Both the position numbers and the translations under genes were made by a program. A DNA stretch of 64,000 nucleotides from Microcoleus sp. FACHB-61 (GTDB taxonomy: Bacteria; Cyanobacteriota; Cyanobacteriia; Cyanobacteriales; Microcoleaceae), in contig JACJNY010000063.1 of the NCBI GenBank assembly GCA_014695295.1, positions 186,001-250,000 on the forward strand. The letters run 5' to 3'. Of the stretch, positions 46,802 through 54,978 are shown in pieces; the stretch's first letter is position 1, and each line of letters starts with the position of its first letter. The notes below the pieces were generated by a model. That model saw only the letters and a list, made by a program, of their open reading frames with translations. It did no database searches and was not told the origin of the DNA.

Positions 46802-47941
46802 ATGATTGGAGAAGTCAGAATCGAAAATTATAAGTCCATTCAAAAGCTGAAGCTAGAATTAGGACGAGTAACTGTATTGATCGGTGAAAATGGCTGCGGC
46901 AAAAGCAATATCCTAGAGGCGATCGCCCTTGCTTCTGCTGCGGCTGATGACAAGCTGGATAACGAGTTTTTAGCTTCTCGGGGCATCAGAGTTACAGAAC
47001 CTCAATTTATGCGATCGGCTTTTGAAAAGGAAAATTTAGATAAAGATATCAGCATTGAAATTAGAGGAAATAATGACACAATAAAAATAAGGTTTATTTT
47101 AAATAACGATAATACACCCTATGCTCGATGGAGAAATCATTTTTACTATGGAATTTCAGAAGAAGAACGGAATTTAGAAAGAGCCTATAGGCCGCTTGCT
47201 GCTTGGGAATATAATAGTTTTTTAGACAGCCGAGATCGACAATATCAATTTATCCGCAAAACAAATATCAAAACACTTAAAATACAGGAATTTATCATTT
47301 ACTCTCCTGAAAATATCGCCTTACGTACTTTTGAAAAAGAAGGGCAAATTCAACCATTAGGGATTAATGGAGAAGGCTTGTTTAAACTATTAAAAGTTTT
47401 GAATTCAGATAACCAGGAGCAGCTTAATGAAATCAATAAAAAACTGCAATTGATAGATTGGTTTCAAGATTTTGAAGCTCCTCCCAATTTATCAAGTATT
47501 CAAAACTCTCTCCAAATTAAAGATAGATACTTAGATCCAGATTTAGCTTACTTCGATCAAAGAAGTTCTAATGAAGGCTTTTTATTCTTGCTTTTTTACT
47601 TCGCTTTATTTATTAGCGATATCACGCCTAAATTTTTTGCAATAGATAACATTGACGCTTCTCTCAACCCCAGATTATGCCGCCGATTAATCCAAGAATT
47701 AGTCGAATTAGCAAAAAAACATGACAAACAAGTCATTTTTACAACTCACAACCCGGCAATTTTGGACGGTTTGGATTTAGATGATGACGAACAGCGACTG
47801 TTTGTGATTTCCCGCAATCAATTAGGTTACACTAAAGCTAGACGCATTCTCAAACCTAAACCTTTGGAGGGACAAGAACCTGTGAAATTATCAGAGGCGT
47901 TTTTGAGGGGCTATATCGGCGGACTTCCTAAAAATTTTTAA
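46802..47941 (+). CDS. AAA ATPase (ABC/RecF-like) of a two-gene module
   Basis: An ABC/SMC-type ATPase of 379 residues. Walker A GENGCGKSN (28-36), then a variable central region and Walker B FFAIDNIDASLNP, followed by an H-loop region VIFTTHNPAIL. At Walker B the usual Asp-Glu is Asp282-Asn283; loss of the Glu may slow hydrolysis or be compensated by Asp285. Proteins of this type (OLD-like, RloA/AriA-like) occur in anti-phage modules. The next gene starts 1 bp after its stop and encodes a TOPRIM-like protein, so the two surely act together. Confidence 0.85.
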   Translation: MIGEVRIENYKSIQKLKLELGRVTVLIGENGCGKSNILEAIALASAAADDKLDNEFLASRGIRVTEPQFMRSAFEKENLDKDISIEIRGNNDTIKIRFILNNDNTPYARWRNHFYYGISEEERNLERAYRPLAAWEYNSFLDSRDRQYQFIRKTNIKTLKIQEFIIYSPENIALRTFEKEGQIQPLGINGEGLFKLLKVLNSDNQEQLNEINKKLQLIDWFQDFEAPPNLSSIQNSLQIKDRYLDPDLAYFDQRSSNEGFLFLLFYFALFISDITPKFFAIDNIDASLNPRLCRRLIQELVELAKKHDKQVIFTTHNPAILDGLDLDDDEQRLFVISRNQLGYTKARRILKPKPLEGQEPVKLSEAFLRGYIGGLPKNF

Positions 47942-47942
47942 T

Positions 47943-48635
47943 ATGATTAGTTTTGGATTGATTACAGAGGGATATACTGACCAAATTGTAATTGAGAATA
48001 TTTTAGCTGGATATTTCAATAGTCGAGATTTAGATATCAGACCACTTCAACCAGAAAGAGATAAAGACAATGAGAATAAATCCACATACGGCGGCTGGAC
48101 TCTAGTTTTTGATTATTGTAAGTCAAGCGATTTTAAACAAGCCTTCCAATATAATGACTATATCATTATCCAAATAGATACAGATGTTTTGCTGGATTCC
48201 CAAAATTCTAATTATAATATTCCCAAGCGAGATGAAAATGGTAATGAATTTACTCCTCAGCAGTCGATCAAAAAAGTTATTGAAAAATTCAGAGATACGA
48301 TTGGTGAGGATTTTTATGATAAACATCAACAGCGGATCGTGTTTGCAATTTCTGTTGACTCTATTGAGTGTTGGCTCCTCCCACTGTATTATACAGACAG
48401 TAGAAAAGCTAAAATTACACACTGTCTCGACACGTTAAATCGGGAACTTCCGAAAAAACACAATTTTACGATCGACGCTAAGGCTAAAAATCCTACATAT
48501 TATCAAGAAATTTCAGAACCATATCGCAAGCATAAAGTTTTGATGAAGCATTACGCAGAAAATCCAAGTTTAAAAACTTTCATAGAAGAGATTCAAAGCA
48601 GAGACATTAAGATTGGTGATGAAGAGGATTGGTAA
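47943..48635 (+). CDS. TOPRIM-like protein paired with an AAA ATPase
   Basis: A 230-residue protein with TOPRIM-like signposts: an N-terminal LITEGYTDQ (Glu9) and, after a strand, IIIQIDTDVLL (Asp79, Asp81), then FAISVDSIECWLLP. The Glu plus DxD arrangement is that of TOPRIM/OLD nuclease domains and DUF4276/DUF4435-type proteins. The start is 1 bp past the ATPase stop. In known systems such as OLD, Gabija or PARIS, the TOPRIM partner is the nuclease triggered by the ATPase; whether that holds here is inference. Confidence 0.72.
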   Translation: MISFGLITEGYTDQIVIENILAGYFNSRDLDIRPLQPERDKDNENKSTYGGWTLVFDYCKSSDFKQAFQYNDYIIIQIDTDVLLDSQNSNYNIPKRDENGNEFTPQQSIKKVIEKFRDTIGEDFYDKHQQRIVFAISVDSIECWLLPLYYTDSRKAKITHCLDTLNRELPKKHNFTIDAKAKNPTYYQEISEPYRKHKVLMKHYAENPSLKTFIEEIQSRDIKIGDEEDW

Positions 48636-48686
48636 TGAAGTAAGTTATTATGTCATATAATAGAAACATAGTTATCGGAGATTACC

Positions 48687-48728
48687 GTGGAAGCATACAA
48701 ACTTAGAGGTAAAATCGATGTATTGTAA
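48687..48728 (+). pseudogene. Truncated antitoxin-like remnant
   Basis: A GTG-started frame of 13 codons, MEAYKLRGKIDVL, followed by a stop, with GGAG just upstream. MEAYKLRGKID resembles the N terminus of short cyanobacterial antitoxin-like proteins (from memory of the pattern). It looks like the leftover of a toxin-antitoxin or similar gene cut off early. Confidence 0.4.
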
Positions 48729-48733
48729 CTCCA

Positions 48734-48761
48734 AATCAGTTAATTCTTGAATTAACTGATT
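48734..48761. terminator. Bidirectional hairpin between convergent genes
   Basis: Perfect palindrome-like inverted repeat AATCAGTTAATTC / GAATTAACTGATT with a 2-nt centre, between the TOPRIM-like gene (plus) and the DMT transporter (minus). Weak T-run; plausible terminator for both. Confidence 0.5.
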
Positions 48762-48782
48762 CTCCCTAAATTTCTCAAAGCG

Positions 48783-49856
48783 CTAAAGTTCTGATTCCAA
48801 TTCGCTAACCCGCAACTGCACGGGTAATTCTACAGAATTCAACTCAGACGACTCTAACAATCCTGTTGCTTCAACTTCTGCACTCGCTTCACCGTGCCGC
48901 ACTTTTCGCAATTTATCAGCCAAAGTATCCCGCTGGTTGATCAAATAAATACTCACCAAAGTCAGCCCAACTCCCATCGATTGCAGCGGATTGAGCACTT
49001 CGCCCAAGAACAAATTGCCGAATAGCAAAGCAAATACAGGCGTAAGAAAGGTAAGAGAACTTAAACTGGTTAGACTGCCACTCGAAGCAAAATAAAAGAA
49101 TAAACCGTAGGCGATCGCACTTCCGAACACAGTAGAATAACCTAACGCCATCCAGCCGGAAAAATCGATATTCACAAACTGCTCAGACTCAGTTGCAGCC
49201 GAAATTGCCAACAGCGGCAAACCGCCCAAAATCATGTGCCAACCAGTCGCCACCACCGGGTCAACATAACGGCAAACCCAGCGCACCAAAACCGTACCCA
49301 CAGCCATCGACAAAGCCGCCAACAGCATCAACCATTCTCCACCCTGAAACAACTGTTCGATACCCCCAGAAACCTGCCTGTTTTCAGGATGAAAAAGCCC
49401 CAAAATCCAGCCATCCGGCAACCCGATCAAACTGATGCCCGCAACGCCAATAACTAATCCCAACCAGCCCCAAAAACCTATTTTTTCTTGAAACAGCCAC
49501 AAACACAAAATCGCCACCGCTAGCGGTTGAGAATCAATCATCACCGAACCCAAACCCGCACCGGTTCTCGCCAAACCTTCGGCTAAAAAGCCTTGAAACA
49601 AAGTAGCGTCAACCAAAGCAAACAGCGAAATCCACAGCCAAGCTTTCCAACCCTGCGGCTGCGGTTTTCCCATGAATGCCGCCGCCAGCAGCACCAACGC
49701 ACCCGCAGGTATCAAACGCACGACAGCCACAAACAGCGGGGTTGTGTGCGGCATCACCCCCTTCATCGCTACCATCGCGGTTCCCCACAGGAAAAACGGC
49801 GCAATTAGCAACAGCGGGGCAAAAGGCAGTTTTGAATCGGTAAGCTTTAGCTGCAT
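48783..49856 (-). CDS. EamA/DMT-family transporter
   Basis: Inner-membrane drug/metabolite transporter of 357 residues with ten hydrophobic helices in two EamA halves (helix 1: APLLLIAPFFLWGTAMVAMKG; second half from about residue 180). The ATG at 49856 is selected because the preceding 49 codons look like repeat and intergenic sequence (Cys/His/Asn-rich) and the family starts near LLLIAPFFLWG. The cytosolic C-terminal tail (about 310-357) is acidic. Substrate unknown. Confidence 0.88.
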   Translation of the reverse strand: MQLKLTDSKLPFAPLLLIAPFFLWGTAMVAMKGVMPHTTPLFVAVVRLIPAGALVLLAAAFMGKPQPQGWKAWLWISLFALVDATLFQGFLAEGLARTGAGLGSVMIDSQPLAVAILCLWLFQEKIGFWGWLGLVIGVAGISLIGLPDGWILGLFHPENRQVSGGIEQLFQGGEWLMLLAALSMAVGTVLVRWVCRYVDPVVATGWHMILGGLPLLAISAATESEQFVNIDFSGWMALGYSTVFGSAIAYGLFFYFASSGSLTSLSSLTFLTPVFALLFGNLFLGEVLNPLQSMGVGLTLVSIYLINQRDTLADKLRKVRHGEASAEVEATGLLESSELNSVELPVQLRVSELESEL

Positions 49857-49980
49857 GGCGGAGACTCCAGATAATTGATGAGATTGATTCTCGTGGGGAT
49901 GATGTAGTTTTGTTAAGCAATTTTTACAATTATATATTGAACGTGGGTTAAGTGCGATCGCACAAATCTCGGCCATTATC

Positions 49981-50102
49981 AACGGGCAAGATGCCTGTTC
50001 CACAAAATCAAGGTGGAACAGGCATCTTGCCTGTTGTCGCCATTATGAACAGGCAAGATGCCTGTTCCACAAAATCAAGGTGGAACAGGCATCTTGCCTG
50101 TT
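49981..50102. repeat. Two 23-bp-arm hairpins, 67 bp apart
   Basis: Arms 49981-50003/50013-50035 (22 of 23 paired) and 50048-50070/50080-50102 (23 of 23), each with the 9-nt loop AAAATCAAG. They sit between the divergent transporter and sppA. CCTGTTCCACAAA links them with the 67-bp tandem repeats behind clpB, and the spacing is again 67 bp. Confidence 0.85.
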
Positions 50103-50192
50103 GCGAACACAGGCACAACATCTACCCCGATGAATAAGGCACACTATAAGAAGTTAGCTACAAAAATCCGTAACATTGCCTGTACACTGCCC

Positions 50193-51011
50193 ATGATTTG
50201 GCCATTCAAGCCCCGCTACCGCAAACAAATCGCCCGTATCGAAATCACCGGAGCCATTGCCGGAGAAACCCGTAAACGAGTCCTAGAAGCTCTCAAAACC
50301 GTTGAAGAACGCAAATTTCCCGCCTTGCTGCTGCGGATAGACAGCCCCGGCGGCACTGTCGGCGATTCCCAGGAAATTTATAGCGCGCTCAAGCGTTTGC
50401 GCGAAAAAGTCAAAATAGTTGCCAGTTTCGGCAATATTTCAGCTTCTGGCGGAGTTTACATCGGCATGGGAGCCGAGCATATCGTTGCTAATCCCGGTAC
50501 AATTACTGGCAGCATTGGCGTGATTATCCGGGGCAACAATCTAGAACGGCTGTTAGAAAAAGTAGGCGTTTCTTTTCAGGTGATTAAATCGGGGCCGTAT
50601 AAAGATATCTTGGCATTCGATCGCGAATTGACCGATCCTGAACAGCAAATTCTGCAAGACTTGATCGACACCAGCTACCAGCAATTCGTGGGAACCGTTG
50701 CTGAAGCCCGGAAATTGGCCGTTGAAAACGTGAAAAGTTTTGCCGACGGTCGCGTTTTCACCGGTCAGCAAGCCTTAGAATTGGGTTTGGTCGATCGACT
50801 GGGAACAGAAGAGGACGCTCGCCGCCTTGCCGCCGAACTCGCAGGCCTCGACCCGGAAAAAACCGAGTGCTGCACGCTAGAAAAACAAAAACCTTTCCTA
50901 AATCGCGTCTTGGGGAGTAGTCTGGATACATCCGGGCTTTCAGCTTACAAGAATTTGCTCGAATTCGAGCTTTCTACTAGCGGTTTGCCGCTGTGGATGT
51001 ATCGCCCGTGA
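50193..51011 (+). CDS. sppA: Signal peptide peptidase SppA (S49)
   Basis: Membrane-associated serine peptidase, 272 residues, short SppA type. Conserved blocks: RIEITGAI, LLRIDSPGGTVGDSQEIY, SFGNISASGGVYIGMGAEHIVANPGTITGSIGVI (catalytic Ser in SASGG), and FTGQQALELGLVDRLG. The Lys of the Ser-Lys dyad is expected in the VIKSGPYKD region. The start at 50193 (MIWPFKPRYRKQIARI) matches the family. Upstream frames with no stop reach back into the hairpin repeats and would add repeat-derived residues ([16 protein letters not shown]), so they are not adopted. Confidence 0.88.
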   Translation: MIWPFKPRYRKQIARIEITGAIAGETRKRVLEALKTVEERKFPALLLRIDSPGGTVGDSQEIYSALKRLREKVKIVASFGNISASGGVYIGMGAEHIVANPGTITGSIGVIIRGNNLERLLEKVGVSFQVIKSGPYKDILAFDRELTDPEQQILQDLIDTSYQQFVGTVAEARKLAVENVKSFADGRVFTGQQALELGLVDRLGTEEDARRLAAELAGLDPEKTECCTLEKQKPFLNRVLGSSLDTSGLSAYKNLLEFELSTSGLPLWMYRP

Positions 51012-51019
51012 TTAAATAG

Positions 51020-51140
51020 TCAGTTGGCAGTTGGCAGTAGTCTGTTGGCAGTGGTAATTGGTAATTAGTAATTGGTAATTGCAACTAGCAACTGACAACT
51101 AGCAACTGACAACTAACAACTGACAACTGAACAACTGACT
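51020..51140. repeat. Heptamer tandem repeats (STRR type)
   Basis: GTTGGCA units, then GGTAATT and AACTGAC/AACTAGC heptamers, between sppA and the chorismate mutase gene. Same type as at 7741-7877. Confidence 0.65.
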
Positions 51141-51158
51141 AAAATGGAGGAAATTTGC

Positions 51159-51551
51159 GTGGAGTGGCAAGTGCGGGGGATTCGTGGGGCTACTACTGCT
51201 AGCGAGAATTCGGTGGCAGCAATTCGAGAAGCGGTGAGAGAATTATTAGATGAATTAGAAGCAAAAAATGATATAAATCCAGATTTAATTATTAGTGCTA
51301 CGTTTTCTGCTACTCGTGATTTAGATGCTGTGTTTCCGGCTGCGATCGCCCGCGAACGTCCTCACTGGTGTAATGTTCCTTTGTTGGACGTACAGCAAAT
51401 GCACGTTGAGGGTGCTTTGGAACGCTGCATCCGGTTTTTAATTCACGTTAACTGGCCGGCACATACTGAAATTTATCATCCTTATTTGCGGGGAGCTCAA
51501 AATTTGCGCCCCGATAGGAATTTAGCGGTGGCGGTGGCTGGGGAAAAGTAG
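51159..51551 (+). CDS. aroH: Chorismate mutase (AroH type)
   Basis: Monofunctional AroH-class chorismate mutase (chorismate to prephenate, phenylalanine and tyrosine pathway), 130 residues. Family landmarks: WQVRGIRGATTASENS at the N terminus, ISATFSATRDLDAVFPAAIAR, PLLDVQQMHVEGALERCIRFLIH and YHPYLRGAQNLRPD, which include the active-site Arg, Glu and Tyr-Arg residues. GTG at 51159 is preferred over an ATG five codons earlier, because the ATG lies directly on GGAGG, the natural ribosome-binding site of the GTG, and the family begins at MEW. Confidence 0.93.
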   Translation: MEWQVRGIRGATTASENSVAAIREAVRELLDELEAKNDINPDLIISATFSATRDLDAVFPAAIARERPHWCNVPLLDVQQMHVEGALERCIRFLIHVNWPAHTEIYHPYLRGAQNLRPDRNLAVAVAGEK

Positions 51552-52067
51552 ACTTCGCGATTGTGAAAGTCGATCGCCCCGACAACTCAAAAAGTCAAAC
51601 ACTCCTAGACTCACGGGCCCCGAGAAACCGGGTTTTTTCCTCAGAAGACGCCATGCAGCCGACGGAAACCGCAAAAACCAGGTTTCTGGGATTTTGTCGA
51701 TCGCCCCGACAACTCAAAAAAGGATCTCGTCGGATTTGACTCTCATTCTTGTTGACAAGTTGCAGGTTAAGGTGTATGGTGAGTTTGCGAGTTGCAAAGC
51801 TCGATCGCTCCAGAACGTTGAAAATTGCATAGTTTTTTTTTGTATCTGCGGCTAGTTTCAGTGTCGCAGATGGGCAATCGACGCACCTCGGGCGATCGGC
51901 AAAACCCTGATTTTCTCGTTGGGGTGCGTCGATTACTCTGATACCAAGGGTTACGGCTTGCAAGCAACTGAGCTTATTGCAGGTTTTAGGGTCTTATTGA
52001 CAGGTAAAAAATGGTGCGTCGATTTGAGGCTTGAAACCCTTTCTGGGTAAGGCTCCCTGGCCGAAGA
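51552..52067. other. CRISPR-upstream region with dispersed repeats (putative leader)
   Basis: This 516-bp gap has no gene. It holds two copies of a 23-bp CGATCGCCCCGACAACTCAA unit (51571 and 51698) around an AAACCGGGTTTTT-type hairpin (about 51623-51690), an AT-rich stretch (51826-51845), and three copies of GGTGCGTCGATT (51876-51887 inverted, 51923-51934 and 52013-52024). The last 150 bp before the first CRISPR repeat is the likely leader. Confidence 0.6.
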
Positions 52068-53156
52068 GTCTCCTTTACCACTTCCCCGAGAGGGGATTGA
52101 AACGCCGCAAGCTAGAACGTCGAGTTTCATATAAGGAATCTCAGTCTCCTTTACCACTTCCCCGAGAGGGGATTGAAACCATTGTCCACCATGAGATATA
52201 AACAAAGTGGGTCTCCTTTACCACTTCCCCGAGAGGGGATTGAAACATTGTGCAAAGGGAAAAGCAGAGACTAAGCCAGCTGAAGGTCTCCTTTACCACT
52301 TCCCCGAGAGGGGATTGAAACTAGGGAGGGGAGTAATCGGATTACTCAAGAATTTATTAAGTCTCCTTTACCACTTCCCCGAGAGGGGATTGAAACACCT
52401 TTTCAACCCCCTTTATAAAACCTTTTTGCTGATCTTGTCTCCTTTACCACTTCCCCGAGAGGGGATTGAAACAATCCTTGACCATCTACTTCTAATACAA
52501 ACACGTCGGCCCCGTCTCCTTTACCACTTCCCCGAGAGGGGATTGAAACCTATAACTAAGCTATTAGCTAAGTCTAGAGAGAAGGTCTCCTTTACCACTT
52601 CCCCGAGAGGGGATTGAAACGTTGGTGTCGGCATTATATCCATCGTTGGACATAAAGTCTCCTTTACCACTTCCCCGAGAGGGGATTGAAACGTTTACTG
52701 GATGATTTCCAGGAGGAGTCACCTGTCCGCCGCGTCTCCTTTACCACTTCCCCGCGAGGGGATTAAAACGTTTAGCTTAGTCGTTGAAAGCTTTCAAAAT
52801 CAGTCTCCTTTACCACTTCCCCGCGAGGGGATTGAAACACCAACGTCCTGATACAAATACTTTATTCTCATAGAGTCTCCTTTACCACTTCCCCGCGAGG
52901 GGATTGAAACGTTTGTTGTTTACCACTCTTATCCACATAACGTTTAGTCTCCTTTACCACTTCCCCGAGAGGGGATTGAAACTACATCTGCTGGAAATTT
53001 TTCCATTTCTTTGCAACGCCAGAATTTATGCACTCCGACCAAAGAAACCGGGTTTTTTACCGAATCTGTGGACTACAACCAAATATTTTCGTAAAAAACC
53101 CGGTTTCTGGGCCCCTACTTAGCTTCTTTACCACTTCCCCCAGAGGGGATTGATAT
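52068..53156 (+). CRISPR. CRISPR array: 13 repeats, 12 spacers, plus one degenerate repeat
   Basis: Thirteen 36-bp repeats start at 52068, 52144, 52211, 52286, 52361, 52437, 52514, 52585, 52657, 52734, 52803, 52875 and 52947. Each begins GTCTCCTTTACC and ends GGGGATTGAAAC. Spacers are 31-41 nt (40, 31, 39, 39, 40, 41, 35, 36, 41, 33, 36, 36). Repeats 10-12 carry CCCGCGAGG instead of CCCGAGAGG, and repeat 10 also ends ATTAAAAC. A degenerate repeat at 53121-53156 follows 138 bp beyond repeat 13. Decay at that end and the ATTGAAAC 3' end place the leader on the left. No cas gene is found in the window, so effector type cannot be stated. Confidence 0.97.
53043..53108. repeat. Hairpin repeat inserted in the CRISPR tail
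   Basis: Perfect 18-bp arms AGAAACCGGGTTTTTTAC (53043-53060) and its complement (53091-53108) with a 30-nt loop, between CRISPR repeat 13 and the degenerate repeat. Similar CCGGGTTTTT hairpins occur at 51620, 53621 and 38861. Confidence 0.8.
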
Positions 53157-53199
53157 CAAATCCCGTGGCATCGGAATTAATCTTACCCACAGTCATGAG

Positions 53200-53562
53200 A
53201 CGGCAGTACCTTTCGTGGTGTCAACTTAAGGTAAAACCGATAGTCCGTCAGGGGTTGAAACCCCTGCCTCAAAGTGAAAGTCCTCTAAAAGAGGACTAAT
53301 GAGTTCTTCAGTCCTCTTTGAGAGGACTTTAGCTATGAGACAGAGAATTCATATCAATTCCGGTTGCACCGAAATGATATAGAGGACACGGCATTGCCGT
53401 GTCCCTACCGAAAATAATATTGTAGGGACACGGCACTGCCGTGTCCTAATTTTGGCTAATAATTCCGATGCTACCGGAAACGATATCATTCCCTGGCGGA
53501 CTGCCGGGTGGGAGGACTGGCGGACTAAAAGCTTAAGTTGACACCACCAAAGGCTGTACCGT
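53200..53562. mobile_element. MITE-like element with 31-bp imperfect terminal inverted repeats
   Basis: The ends 53200-53230 and 53532-53562 are inverted repeats (26 of 31 positions match; shared core GTGGTGTCAACTTAAG). The interior has no open frame but contains internal hairpins: AAAGTCCTCT.../...AGAGGACTTT (about 53278-53331) and two GGACACGGCA..TGCCGTGTCC palindromes (about 53383-53403 and 53427-53446). It fits a non-autonomous, transposase-less element or an internally deleted IS; no clear target-site duplication was identified. Confidence 0.6.
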
Positions 53563-53620
53563 TTCCCTACTCAAACCATTACCCCGAATTGCATTTGCCT
53601 TCTTCCTTCTGCCATACAAA

Positions 53621-53653
53621 AAAAACCCGGCCTCTCAAAGAAACCGGGTTTTT
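53621..53653 (-). terminator. Terminator of crtR
   Basis: AAAAACCCGG (53621-53630) and CCGGGTTTTT (53644-53653) form a GC stem; on the minus strand it is followed by a T-run, right after the crtR stop. Confidence 0.7.
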
Positions 53654-53655
53654 TA

Positions 53656-54546
53656 TCAATCAGACGCTTTCTTGTGATGCAGCCTAATCCCTAAAAAAAT
53701 GTCATATATAAAACTCCAAAAGTCCTTTTTCCCTTCCAATATTCCCAAAGTTTGAGGGGAACCTTTCTCATCCAACAGCGGCTTCACAGCTTCGTAAGCA
53801 GGCTTGTAATTGTACCAAGGAATAGAAGGCCACAAGTGATGAATCAGATGATAATTCTGCCCCAAAATCAAGATATTTAGAAGAGGACTAGGATATACTC
53901 TGGCATTTTTCCAACGATCGCGATCGTGAAACGGACGGTGCGGCAAATAATCAAAAAATAACCCTAAGGCCAATCCCACCACCATAGCAGGACAAAACCA
54001 AAAATTCAGCACGTAACCTAAATGGTCGTACGGAATCGAGATATACACGATCGCGATCACAAACAAACGGCTGAAAAACCATTCCAATAATTCGTATTTC
54101 CGCCACAGTTTGCGCTTAAAAAAGAAAACCTCGTGGTAAAGAAACCTCGCAGCAATCAACCACAAAGGCCCGCCGGTAGAAACATAATGGTCTGGATCGT
54201 TATCTGGGTCATTAACGTGGGCGTGATGCTGCATATGTACCCGCGTAAACACCGGAAATGCAAAACCCAACATCAGCGCGCTACCGTGTCCCAAAATAGC
54301 ATTGATCGTGCGATCGCGATGGGCTGCATTATGAGACGCATCGTGAATCACAGTTCCAGCCATGTGCAAAGCCAACACGTTCAGCGAAAAACAGCACCAC
54401 TGCGGCCATCCCCAACACCAGAAACCCAAGTTAGAAATCACGATAATCGCTACTGCACTCAAAAACAGCAGCAGTGTCGGATTGAAGTCACCGGGAGGAC
54501 TCAGAAACTCTTTCGGCACTGTCAGCGGCCGTCCTGCCTCCGACAT
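53656..54546 (-). CDS. crtR: Beta-carotene hydroxylase CrtR
   Basis: Membrane di-iron hydroxylase of 296 residues that adds 3-hydroxyl groups to beta-ionone rings, giving zeaxanthin and, in some cyanobacteria, myxol glycosides. His-box motifs of the fatty acid desaturase-like family: HDASH (68-72), HMQHH (104-108), LPHRPFH (His203, His207) and HLIHH (233-237). Two to four membrane helices surround them. The sequence agrees with cyanobacterial CrtR rather than CrtW ketolase or DesC-type desaturase, judged from IHDASHNAAHRDR and the WPSIPWYNY tail. Divergent from pyk. Confidence 0.9.
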   Translation of the reverse strand: MSEAGRPLTVPKEFLSPPGDFNPTLLLFLSAVAIIVISNLGFWCWGWPQWCCFSLNVLALHMAGTVIHDASHNAAHRDRTINAILGHGSALMLGFAFPVFTRVHMQHHAHVNDPDNDPDHYVSTGGPLWLIAARFLYHEVFFFKRKLWRKYELLEWFFSRLFVIAIVYISIPYDHLGYVLNFWFCPAMVVGLALGLFFDYLPHRPFHDRDRWKNARVYPSPLLNILILGQNYHLIHHLWPSIPWYNYKPAYEAVKPLLDEKGSPQTLGILEGKKDFWSFIYDIFLGIRLHHKKASD

Positions 54547-54978
54547 CTTTGTTAAGACTCCTTAATATTTCACACTTGCGTAGTATAAGATACAAGCCGG
54601 ACAATAGTAAAGTTTTATGAAAGAACTGAGTTCGATCGCCAGACACTAGCGTCTGCACAAACAGGAAAGTATTGCTGTTGTGCAAGGATACCAGTGCTAG
54701 ATTAGCCAAAAAAGCTGAGCAGACCAAAGAAAATAAATGGGTATGTCTGTATTTATGTCAAGCCTGAGAGCGGAAAAAATTGCAAAAAAGAGTGCTCTCC
54801 AAGAAAAAATTACCGATCGGTAAAAAGTCAGATATTCTATATATTGTTCAATACCTGCTGTTTTGACGACTATCAAAATTTTTAAGACTTGAGACTAGCG
54901 TCATTGCTTGTAGTGCAAAGATGAAACGTTAGCCGAAATTTAAACAAGAAATCCACCTGCCTCCCCAGAACACCGCTG
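54547..54978. other. Divergent intergenic region crtR / pyk
   Basis: A 432-bp gap with no gene. It is AT-rich and contains a perfect 14-bp palindrome TTACCGATCGGTAA (54810-54823), which looks like a TetR-type operator, about 160 bp before pyk and 260 bp before crtR. Confidence 0.55.

Larger units (their letters stand above)
53157..53655. other. Gene-free region between CRISPR and crtR
   Basis: About 500 bp with no gene. It is filled by the MITE-like element at 53200-53562 and the terminator of crtR at 53621-53653. Confidence 0.7.

Noticed and set aside
50058-50192. Upstream extension of SppA beginning in the hairpin repeat
   Set aside because: It would add repeat-derived residues and lacks a ribosome-binding site; the family starts at the MIWPFK position.
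52207-52617. Open frame of about 136 codons across the CRISPR array
   Set aside because: It is made of translated repeats (LLYHFPERGLK) and spacers; an artefact of the array.
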